Assembly: GCA_900116395.1 (NCBI GenBank) | Contig: FPAN01000002.1 | Coordinates: 496,001 to 560,000 of the forward strand | From: Lachnospiraceae bacterium XBD2001 | GTDB lineage: Bacteria; Bacillota; Clostridia; Lachnospirales; Lachnospiraceae | DNA: 64,000 nt | Direction of reading: 5' to 3' | Position numbers and translations under genes: made by a program | The notes under the pieces: model-generated | The model's input: only the letters and a program-made list of their open reading frames with translations | What the model was told of the DNA's origin: nothing | Database searches by the model: none | Shown: piece by piece, positions 33,669 through 41,800 of the stretch | Layout: each line of letters opens with the position of its first letter | Position numbering within the stretch: position 1 is the stretch's first letter

Positions 33669-34031
33669 TTACTCCTTCAAACTCTTTTCCACAAGGTTCA
33701 AAATCTCTTCCTTGGTCAGGCCCATCTTCTTCATGCTTTCTAAGAATTCCTGAATCTGGGCAGTTGCTAATTGTGTCTTTAATTCTTGAATCATGTTGGT
33801 ATCCTCTGTAATAAAACGACCGGCGGTTCGCTCGGAATGCATGTAGCCGTCACGCTCTAATTCGCTTAAGGCACGCTGCATGGTGTTTGGGTTGACGGAA
33901 GCCATTGCTGCAAGGTCGCGAACACTTGGAAGCTTCTGGCCCGGCTGATAAACACCGGAAATAATGTCATACTGCAGATGCTCTACAATCTGAGCAAAAA
34001 TCGGACGGTCGGAGTCAAGATCCCATGACAT
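33669..34031 (-). CDS. GntR family regulator, YtrA subfamily
   Basis: This protein of about 120 residues has a winged-helix domain reading DRPIFAQIVEHLQYDIISGVYQPGQKLPSVRDLA and VNPNTMQRALSELERDGYM (HTH about 35 to 70). A short helical tail of about 50 residues follows instead of a ligand domain, as in YtrA. The start at 34031 has GGAGG eight bases upstream; the frame is open six codons further without a site. YtrA proteins repress their own ABC operon. Three TAATACAA half-sites at the promoter are the likely operator. Confidence 0.93.
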   Translation of the reverse strand: MSWDLDSDRPIFAQIVEHLQYDIISGVYQPGQKLPSVRDLAAMASVNPNTMQRALSELERDGYMHSERTAGRFITEDTNMIQELKTQLATAQIQEFLESMKKMGLTKEEILNLVEKSLKE

Positions 34032-34054
34032 AGAGGCCCCTCCTTTCATTAAGG

Positions 34055-34108
34055 TTGTATGTTTGTATTAGTGTACTAGCTGATTAATACAATAACACAG
34101 TAATACAA
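34055..34108. promoter_or_regulatory. Putative operator of the YtrA-type regulator
   Basis: TTGTATTA at 34063 to 34070 and TAATACAA at 34085 to 34092 form a perfect inverted pair. A further TAATACAA lies at 34101 to 34108 and a partial TTGTAT at 34055. The sites overlap the -10 region and transcription start of the GntR operon. Confidence 0.75.
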
Positions 34109-34125
34109 TTTGAACCACATGTCAA
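34097..34125 (-). promoter_or_regulatory. Sigma-A promoter of the GntR-ABC operon
   Basis: On the minus strand a perfect TTGACA (complement of 34120 to 34125) and TACTGT (complement of 34097 to 34102) have a 17-base spacer. Confidence 0.75.
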
Positions 34126-34151
34126 TAGGTTTGTGTAATATTTTTTTGACA

Positions 34152-34184
34152 AAAAGAAAACCCCAGCCACAGCGGGCTGGGGGA
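34152..34184 (-). terminator. Intrinsic terminator of citrate synthase
   Basis: On the minus strand, CCCCAGCC and GGCTGGGG form the stem, followed by TTTTCTTTTT. Confidence 0.85.
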
Positions 34185-34190
34185 GTGTGT

Positions 34191-35561
34191 TTAAGAACGG
34201 TCTTCCAACACTTCGTAAGGATGATGCGGCGCTACGGTCATATAAGCCGGACGCATAATCTTGTTGTGCTGGCAAATCTCTTCCATACGGTGAGCGGACC
34301 ATCCGGAGATACGTGCAATAGCGAAGATTGGGGTGTAGAGCTCCAGTGGAAGTCCAAGCATCTGGTATACGAAACCGGAGAAGAAATCCACGTTCGGGCT
34401 GACACCTTTGTACATCTTACGCTCTTCGGCAATAATCTTCGGAGCAAGCTTCTCCACCATAGCGTAGAGAGCAAATTCTTTTTCGTAGCCTTTCTCTTCG
34501 GCAAGCTTCTCGACGAAGCCACGGAAGGTAACGGCACGAGGGTCGGACTTGGAGTATACGGCATGTCCGATACCGTAGATCAGTCCCTGTTTATCGAATG
34601 CTTCCTTATGGAGGAGGGCCTTCAGATAAGTAGAAACTTCCTCTTCGTTGGTCCAATCCTTCACCTGTTTCTTCATATCGTCGAACATGCGAACCACCTT
34701 CAGGTTGGCACCACCGTGCTTCGGTCCCTTCAGAGAACCGATGGCTGCGGCAATGGCAGAGTAGGTGTCGGTTCCGGAAGAGGATACCAAGTGGGTAGTG
34801 AAGGTGGAGTTGTTACCACCACCGTGTTCCATATGAAGAATCAATGCAACATCCAGAAGCTTGGCCTCTAACGGTGTGAACTTGGAATCGTCTCTTAAGC
34901 AGTGCAGGATGTTCTCAGCGGTAGAGTATTCCGGCTTCGGATGGTGAATGATCAAACTGTCATTCAGATGGTAATAGCGATATGCCTGGTAGCCGTATAC
35001 GGACAACAGCGGGAACATGGCAATCAGCTCTAAGCACTGACGCAGTACGTTCTCCTCGGAGGTGTCCTCCGGATTCTCGTCATAAGAATATAAGGTCAGA
35101 ACGCTTCGGGCTAGGGTGTTCATCATGTCCTTACTGGACTTCTTCATGATAACGTCACGAACGAAGGTGTGAGGCAGGGACCGATAGTTGGCCAGAAGAT
35201 TCTTGAAGTCTTCTAACTCCTTGGCATTCGGAAGCTTTCCAAACAGCAGAAGATAGGTGCACTCTTCGAAACCGAAGTGGTTGGACATATCCTGCTTGCG
35301 AATAATCTCCTGGACGTTGTATCCGCGATAGAAGAGCTCACCGTCAATCGGGGTCATCTTACCGTCAATCATGCGACGGGAGTTTACTTCGGAAATGTTG
35401 GTAATGCCGACTAAGACACCGGAACCGTCCAAGTCACGGAGTCCGCGCTTCACGTTATATTCGGTGTAGAGGTCCGGCTCAATGAAGGAAGCCTTCTTGG
35501 ACAGTTGTGCCAGGGCGCGTATTTCCGGCGTGATTTCACTGTAAATATTATTACTTGTCAT
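34191..35561 (-). CDS. gltA: Citrate synthase
   Basis: This 456-residue citrate synthase condenses acetyl-CoA and oxaloacetate. The catalytic His and substrate blocks are visible: HMEHGGGNNSTFTTHLVSSS, GPKHGGANLKVVRMF and YGIGHAVYSKSDPRA, with the late ISGWSAHRMEE. The N-terminal extension before RGLRDLDGSGVLVGIT belongs to the Clostridia type of the enzyme. It is a single gene read toward lower coordinates, divergent from pckA, which uses or makes oxaloacetate. ATG follows AAGGAGATTATCC on the minus strand. Confidence 0.96.
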   Translation of the reverse strand: MTSNNIYSEITPEIRALAQLSKKASFIEPDLYTEYNVKRGLRDLDGSGVLVGITNISEVNSRRMIDGKMTPIDGELFYRGYNVQEIIRKQDMSNHFGFEECTYLLLFGKLPNAKELEDFKNLLANYRSLPHTFVRDVIMKKSSKDMMNTLARSVLTLYSYDENPEDTSEENVLRQCLELIAMFPLLSVYGYQAYRYYHLNDSLIIHHPKPEYSTAENILHCLRDDSKFTPLEAKLLDVALILHMEHGGGNNSTFTTHLVSSSGTDTYSAIAAAIGSLKGPKHGGANLKVVRMFDDMKKQVKDWTNEEEVSTYLKALLHKEAFDKQGLIYGIGHAVYSKSDPRAVTFRGFVEKLAEEKGYEKEFALYAMVEKLAPKIIAEERKMYKGVSPNVDFFSGFVYQMLGLPLELYTPIFAIARISGWSAHRMEEICQHNKIMRPAYMTVAPHHPYEVLEDRS

Positions 35562-35597
35562 GGATAATCTCCTTAGAACAGTCTAGTTTTCTTTTTT

Positions 35598-35609
35598 CCC
35601 ATATGGGAT
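35598..35609. promoter_or_regulatory. Palindrome at citrate synthase transcription start
   Basis: TCCCATATGGGA is a perfect 12-base palindrome lying just downstream of the minus-strand -10 box, where an operator would be expected. No cognate regulator is encoded nearby. Confidence 0.5.
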
Positions 35610-35638
35610 ATTCTAGCAAAAAGCGGAATTCAATACAA
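35610..35638 (-). promoter_or_regulatory. Sigma-A promoter of citrate synthase
   Basis: On the minus strand TTGTAT (complement of 35633 to 35638) and TAGAAT (complement of 35610 to 35615) are 17 bases apart. Confidence 0.75.
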
Positions 35639-35728
35639 GCAAATGTTTTTCATAGAACAACAGATGTGTTTGTGGAAAAGACACAAAATAATATGTATTT
35701 TTATGGATACAAAAATGGTTCGTTTTTA

Positions 35729-35757
35729 TTGACAAAAATTTGACGGATATTTATCAT
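35729..35757 (+). promoter_or_regulatory. Sigma-A promoter of pckA
   Basis: A perfect TTGACA at 35729 to 35734 and TATCAT at 35752 to 35757 have a 17-base spacer, 87 bases before pckA. Confidence 0.75.
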
Positions 35758-35762
35758 ATTAG

Positions 35763-35807
35763 TTGGTGGTAATTTTTTTGTTACCAATCAGATCATAAGC
35801 ATCTGAT
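35763..35807 (+). promoter_or_regulatory. Tandem hairpins in pckA leader
   Basis: TTGGTGGTAA with TTACCAA around a T-rich loop is followed by ATCAGAT/ATCTGAT around seven bases. Both lie between the promoter and the ribosome site, so they could be operators or leader RNA structure. Confidence 0.45.
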
Positions 35808-35843
35808 CACAATAAAATATATAAAGTAAGGAGAGGATACTAT

Positions 35844-37457
35844 ATGGCAAACATTGATTTAACACAGTATGGTATTACAGGCGCAACAGAAGTTATTTAC
35901 AATCCATCCTATGAGCAGTTGTTCAAAGATGAGACAGATCCTAGCTTAACAGGATTTGACAAGGGGCAGGAAACAGAGCTTGGAGCAGTGAACGTAATGA
36001 CCGGTATCTACACCGGACGTTCTCCAAAAGACAAGTTCATCGTTATGGATGACAAGTCCAAGGACACTGTATGGTGGACTTCTGAGGAGTATCCAAACGA
36101 TAACCATCCTGCATCTGAGGAAGCTTGGAAGGCTTGTAAGGACCTTGCTATTAAGGAATTATCCAATAAGAAGTTATACGTAGTTGATGCATTCTGCGGT
36201 GCGAATGAGGGAACCCGTCTTTGCGTACGTTTCATCATGGAAGTAGCTTGGCAGGCACATTTCGTTCGTAACATGTTCATTAAGCCAACCGCTGAAGAAG
36301 AGAAGAACTTCGTTCCTAACTTCGTAATCTACAATGCTTCTAAGGCTAAGGTAGAGAACTACAAGGAATTAGGATTGAATTCTGAGACTGCTGTATTGTT
36401 TAACGTATCCTCCCGTGAGCAGGTTATCCTGAATACCTGGTACGGCGGTGAGATGAAGAAGGGTATGTTCTCTATGCAGAACTACTTCTTACCATTACAG
36501 GGTATGGCTTCCATGCACTGCTCCGCTAATACCGATATGAACGGTGAGCACACCGCTATCTTCTTCGGACTTTCCGGAACCGGTAAGACTACACTTTCTA
36601 CCGATCCTAAGCGTCTTCTCATCGGTGATGATGAGCACGGCTGGGATGATGACGGCGTATTCAACCTTGAGGGTGGATGCTACGCTAAGGTTATCGGACT
36701 TGATAAGGAGTCTGAGCCGGATATCTACAACGCAATCCGTCGTGATGCATTGTTAGAGAACGTAACCGTTGATGCCAACGGTAAGATTGATTTCGATGAT
36801 AAGAGCGTTACCGAGAATACTCGTGTATCTTATCCAATCGAGCACATTGAGAAGATCGCTCAGAACGTGAACAAGAAGTCTGCAGGTCCTGCAGCTGACA
36901 ACGTAATCTTCTTGTCCGCAGATGCATTCGGAGTACTTCCTCCTGTATCTATCCTTACACCTGAGCAGACTCAGTACTACTTCTTAAGCGGATTTACCGC
37001 TAAGTTGGCTGGTACCGAGCGTGGTATTACCGAGCCTACACCTACCTTCTCCGCATGCTTCGGTCAGGCATTCTTGGAGTTACATCCTACCAAGTACGCT
37101 GAGGAGCTTGTTAAGAAGATGCAGAAGTCCGGAGCTAAGGCTTACTTAGTAAACACCGGATGGAATGGAACCGGCAAGAGAATCACCATCAAGGATACCC
37201 GTGGTATCATCGATGCAATCTTGAACGGAGACATCAAGAAGGCTCCTACCAAGAAGATTCCTTACTTCGATTTCGAAGTACCTACCGAGCTTCCGGGTGT
37301 TGATACCAACATCTTAGATCCTCGCGATACTTACGCAAATGCTTCTGAGTGGGAAGAGAAGGCTAAGGATTTGGCTGCTCGTTTCCAGAAGAACTTCAAG
37401 AAGTATGAGACCAACGATGCCGGTAAGGCATTGGTTGCTGCTGGCCCACAGCTTTAA
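35844..37457 (+). CDS. pckA: Phosphoenolpyruvate carboxykinase (ATP)
   Basis: This 537-residue ATP-type PEP carboxykinase interconverts oxaloacetate plus ATP with PEP and CO2. Diagnostic segments are [14 protein letters not shown] near residue 53, the P-loop [15 protein letters not shown] at about 235 to 249, and the metal-binding [22 protein letters not shown]. In rumen and gut anaerobes this enzyme commonly works in the carboxylating direction to make oxaloacetate, which would feed the neighbouring citrate synthase. That direction is inference. The ribosome site is AAGGAGAGG. Confidence 0.98.
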   Translation: MANIDLTQYGITGATEVIYNPSYEQLFKDETDPSLTGFDKGQETELGAVNVMTGIYTGRSPKDKFIVMDDKSKDTVWWTSEEYPNDNHPASEEAWKACKDLAIKELSNKKLYVVDAFCGANEGTRLCVRFIMEVAWQAHFVRNMFIKPTAEEEKNFVPNFVIYNASKAKVENYKELGLNSETAVLFNVSSREQVILNTWYGGEMKKGMFSMQNYFLPLQGMASMHCSANTDMNGEHTAIFFGLSGTGKTTLSTDPKRLLIGDDEHGWDDDGVFNLEGGCYAKVIGLDKESEPDIYNAIRRDALLENVTVDANGKIDFDDKSVTENTRVSYPIEHIEKIAQNVNKKSAGPAADNVIFLSADAFGVLPPVSILTPEQTQYYFLSGFTAKLAGTERGITEPTPTFSACFGQAFLELHPTKYAEELVKKMQKSGAKAYLVNTGWNGTGKRITIKDTRGIIDAILNGDIKKAPTKKIPYFDFEVPTELPGVDTNILDPRDTYANASEWEEKAKDLAARFQKNFKKYETNDAGKALVAAGPQL

Positions 37458-37470
37458 TTAGAACCAACAA

Positions 37471-37502
37471 GGCACCGCACATGATGTGCGGTGTCTTTTT
37501 TG
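37471..37502 (+). terminator. Intrinsic terminator of pckA
   Basis: CACCGCAC and GTGCGGTG form the stem around ATGAT, followed by a T tract. Confidence 0.9.
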
Positions 37503-37650
37503 TGTTTGTGCAAGTAATCAGAAAATTAAAATTATTTAGTCGAAATAACAGAAAAAGAATGATATAATATCTTTGTCTTAATATGAAAGCAACATGAGAA
37601 CTTGAATTTTGGAGGGAGAACAGAGCGACACCTATCAATGGGAGGCGCGC

Positions 37651-38874
37651 ATGAAAAAATTCAGGAGTTTGCTCATCATATCCATTCTTGTGTTTTCCTT
37701 GGTGGGATGTGGACTACAGCGTCCGGTAGCCAATGGAAAAACCATCTTACATCTTGCTCTTAGAGAAGGGGCGTACAGCGAGGCGGTGAAGTCCGGCTTG
37801 GAGGAATTCGAACGGAGAAACAACGTCACCTGTATCGTCACGGAGTATTCCGAAGCAGATCTTAGAGAAACCATTGCAGACAGTACAAAATCAAGGGAAG
37901 AAGGGTCCGTGGACTTATGTATGGTAGACGGTTCCTGGATGGCGGAATTTGCTGCCGGCGGCGTGTTGGCCAATCTATCGGACTACGGGTATAGCTTGGA
38001 TAGCGATATTATCCCGGCAACTACGGATGTGTGTTATTACAATGGGGACGTCTATCTGGCACCTTATTATGGCAATGTGACCGTATTGATGTATAACAAG
38101 CAAATCTTAGCGTCATCCGGATATGAGCCGGAGGATTTAGGAAGCTTGGAAGACATCCAAAAGGTATGTGAATACGCAAAAAGCACCGGCAAAGACGGCT
38201 TCCTCTATCGCGGCGATTCCTATAACAATTTGGTGGTAGATTTTTTGCCAATCCTATTATCCTACGGCGGTTGGGTGGTGGATGAAGACAACCGCCCGAT
38301 AGTAGAGGATGACAACTTCTACTATGCAACGCTGTTCTATAAGGACTTGATTGCTACCGGTGCGGCGGCTTCGAAAAAAGAGGTCATTGAGATGCTCTCC
38401 ACCGGAAAAGCAGCAATGGCCATTGGATGGCCGGGCTGGTATGTCTCCGCGGACCAGTGGACCGTCGGATTTATGGCCTTAAGCGGAAGAGCTAACCCAA
38501 GTTCCGCCGCTTATAATTCCAATGTCTATGGCATCTGGACCTTAGGTGTGGCGGATTCAAGCCTGCACAAAGAAGAGGCGGTTGCCTTGCTGGAATATCT
38601 GATGGATCCGGACGTACAGATGGACAGCGTAGAAGCCGGTGGCGTTCCTTGCCGTTACTCCGTATTAACCAACCAAGAAGTCTTGCGGTTCCACCCGGAA
38701 TATGAAGAAATCTGTAATGCGCTGGAGAGTGGTCAGTACCGTCCGATTATGATGGAATGGAATGCATTCTCGGATATTCTCGGTAAATATTTGGAGGCAA
38801 TTATCAATGAGGAACTGACTCCGCAAAAAGGCCTGATGGCTGCGGAGGATGAATTACAGGAACTGATGAAATAG
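37651..38874 (+). CDS. Extracellular solute-binding lipoprotein, family 1 type
   Basis: This lipoprotein of 407 residues has signal peptide MKKFRSLLIISILVFSLVGC (lipid attachment Cys at residue 20). The mature part has the family 1 sugar-binding fold: an early LEEFERRNNVTCIVTEYSE, then DLCMVDGSWMAEFAAGGVLANLS and APYYGNVTVLMYNKQIL, with ENWPGWYVS-like aromatic sites (GWPGWYVSADQW). The start at 37651 follows GGGAGG; the frame is open 42 bases upstream without a site. No permease or ATPase gene is near. The next gene, 25 bases on, is a huge hybrid kinase, so this protein probably serves as a ligand-sensing partner. Confidence 0.88.
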   Translation: MKKFRSLLIISILVFSLVGCGLQRPVANGKTILHLALREGAYSEAVKSGLEEFERRNNVTCIVTEYSEADLRETIADSTKSREEGSVDLCMVDGSWMAEFAAGGVLANLSDYGYSLDSDIIPATTDVCYYNGDVYLAPYYGNVTVLMYNKQILASSGYEPEDLGSLEDIQKVCEYAKSTGKDGFLYRGDSYNNLVVDFLPILLSYGGWVVDEDNRPIVEDDNFYYATLFYKDLIATGAAASKKEVIEMLSTGKAAMAIGWPGWYVSADQWTVGFMALSGRANPSSAAYNSNVYGIWTLGVADSSLHKEEAVALLEYLMDPDVQMDSVEAGGVPCRYSVLTNQEVLRFHPEYEEICNALESGQYRPIMMEWNAFSDILGKYLEAIINEELTPQKGLMAAEDELQELMK

Positions 38875-38899
38875 AAGGTATGTAGCTTGTGGTGTGACT

Positions 38900-41800
38900 A
38901 TGAGAGAGAAGATTGAACGTTGGGTTTTTCCCATTACAATTCCAAATATTCTCCTAATTGTCCTGGGTGTGGCACTGAACGTGGGTGGACGTATGCTCTC
39001 GCAAGCTTTTTTGTGGCCGATTTGGGCGGATTCCGTTGGTACATTTTTGATTGGAACCATCCTTGGACCCTTTGCAGGCGCAATCAGTGGTTGTGCAGCA
39101 GCAATGGTGCTTGGCATGTTTGATCCGTTGGCGTATTACTATGCGCCGTTGGGAGCGGTGGTTGGTTTTGTTATCGGAGCCAATTTCCCGCATGGGCAGC
39201 GGATGAATAAGTACCGCGTCTTCATGGTGGCTTTTATGATTTCCCTGCTCAGTGCGGCCTTTGGCGCTGTCATCAATATGCTGTTTCGTGGTGGCGAAGT
39301 GGGCAATGTATGGGGCGATGCCTTGGTAGAGTGGATTACCCCGACCGGAGAAAGCAATTTTGTTGCAACGTTCTTAGGAGAACTGTTGGTACACTTCCCG
39401 GACAAAATCCTCAGTGTTATCATTGCCATGTCCATCATCGGGACCACCATGCTGATTACGGGGAAAAGGGATACCTTCCTGAAACTGTATGGTCTTGGAT
39501 TGGCGCTGATTCTCTTTGCCGGCTCCTTTGTTGGAATTGCAACGGATGTTCAGGCAGAAGGCTCTTATAAAAGAGAACTGACGGCGGAATATGTACCCAA
39601 GATATATTCCTCCGGTGATGGCTTGTATTCCACGCAGATGAATGCCATTGCCCAGACTAAGGACGGCTATATCTGGGCCGGCGGATATTCCGGCTTGTAT
39701 CGTTTTGATGGAACCAGCTTCATCCAGATGGATTTGGGAAACAATATTAACAGTATTACCTCCCTTTATGCGGATGATCAGAACAATCTGTGGATTGGTA
39801 CCAATGATATGGGCGTGGTGAAGTATAACACCGTCCATAAGAAGGTCTATACCTATGGGGTAAATCGCGGTATGCCATCGGAGTCCGTTCGCTCCATCCA
39901 GGAAGGCCCAGGTGGAAACATCTTCGTGGGAACCGTATCCTACAGTGCCCTGATTCGCCCCTACGGTATGGTAGGTACCTACAACCAGGACGAGTTATTG
40001 AACTATATCAATAACTTTTCCATCAACGAGGAGGATGAGTGCGTCTGCGTCAGCCAAAGCGGCTATGTGCTTGTGATTGCTGAGGAGTCCGTCCCGGAAC
40101 CGAAGTATTGCAGTACCCCGGATGCGTTCTATGTCTCTGCAACCTGGGGCAAGGGCGGAGATCTATGGCTGTCTACCTCCACCAATGTGATTGAACACTA
40201 TCGTTGGGTTGACGGGAAGCTGACTCCGAGAGGAACGTTATCTACCGGTAACTTAAACTATTTGAATAAGATTTTCTATTCGTCCTATTTCGGAGGCATC
40301 TTCGTCTGCGCGGAAAACGGCGTGGGATTCGTCGATAACGACGGCGAATTCTGGGATCTTACGGAAGTGGGATTCGATAGTTCCGTAAATGACGTATTGG
40401 TGGATTACCAGGGAAATATCTGGTTTACCTCCAGCAAGCAGGGCGTGTTAAAAATGTCACCTTCCGTTTTTTCCAATCTAACCAAGCGTGCCCGTATAGA
40501 TACGGGAATGGTGAACTGTGTGCTCCGGGATGGCAGAGAGCTTTTGATTGGCACGGATAAGGGCATCTATGTGGAGGACGTCTATTCCAACGAGCTGATA
40601 CATTATGATTGGATGGACCAATTGGCGGATGCCCGCATTAGTCATATCATGAAGGATTCCAAGGGCAGTCTGTGGATTTGTACCTATGGTGAGTATGGAA
40701 TCCTAGAGATTCGACCGGATGGGGAATGTGTGACCTACGGTGGTGTCAAAGAAGATGAAAATGCAACACCGGAACGATTCCGCATGGCGATTGAGATGGC
40801 GGACGGAACCATTGCCGCTGCTTCCATGTCCGGAATCTACTACATTCGGGATGGGCAGATTGTAGATACCTTCACGGAAGAGGACGGATTGCGGGTGCCG
40901 CAAATCCTGTGCCTCCTTGAGACGGAAGATAAGAAGCTTCTGGCTTGCAGCGACGGTGACGGCGTCTATGTTATTCGTGATGGCAAGATTATTGAACATA
41001 TCAATATGCGTGTGGGATTGAATTCCCAGGTGGTACTGCGTGCCATTCATTGTGGTTACGGATACATCTATGTTACCAGTAACGCGCTTTTTTACGATGA
41101 CAGAGATAACATTCAGCGACTAACGAACTTCCCTTACAGCAACAACTATGATGCGTACGTAACGGAGGATAACAAATTATGGGTTGCCAGCAGTGCGGGA
41201 GTTATCGTTGCAGACGTGGATGATGTCATAGAGAACAAGGAAGGCTATGCCTATACACTGCTTGATCACACGAGAGGACTGGATTCCAGCTTAACATTGA
41301 ATTGTTGGAATACCACCGATGGGGAGGATATGTTCCTCTGCTGTACCGATGGCGTGCGCCGTGTGCCAAGAAACGGATATGAGCTTTCGGCAGGACAATA
41401 CAACATTGCCATTGATGAGATTACCATGAATGATACTCCTGTCATTCTGGAAAACGGTGCATACCAGTTGCCGGCAGGCGTAGGGCGGCTTGTGATTCGA
41501 CCGGCGATATTGAATTATTCCATGACCAATCCCACCATTCATTATTACATCGAAGGGGTTCCGGAATCGGATATTACGGCCAAACAGGATGCGTTATCGG
41601 CCATTACCTTAACGGATATCAAGTATGGCAAATATAATCTCCACATTCAGGTGATGGATGATGTAACGGGAGCAGTGCAGCAGGAGCGCATATTCCCGAT
41701 TTATAAGGCACCGAAGATGTACGAAGAGACGTACTTCCGTACCTATGTCTTCTGCATCGCGTTGATTTTCGTTGCTTTCCTTGCTTGGATTATAGCCCAG

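Noticed and set aside
34110-34871. 253-codon plus-strand frame opposite citrate synthase
   Set aside because: Citrate synthase on the minus strand is certain, and the plus frame begins inside its terminator.
37609-37651. Upstream extension of the binding lipoprotein
   Set aside because: The extra 14 residues would precede the signal peptide and lack a ribosome site. GGGAGG fits the ATG at 37651.
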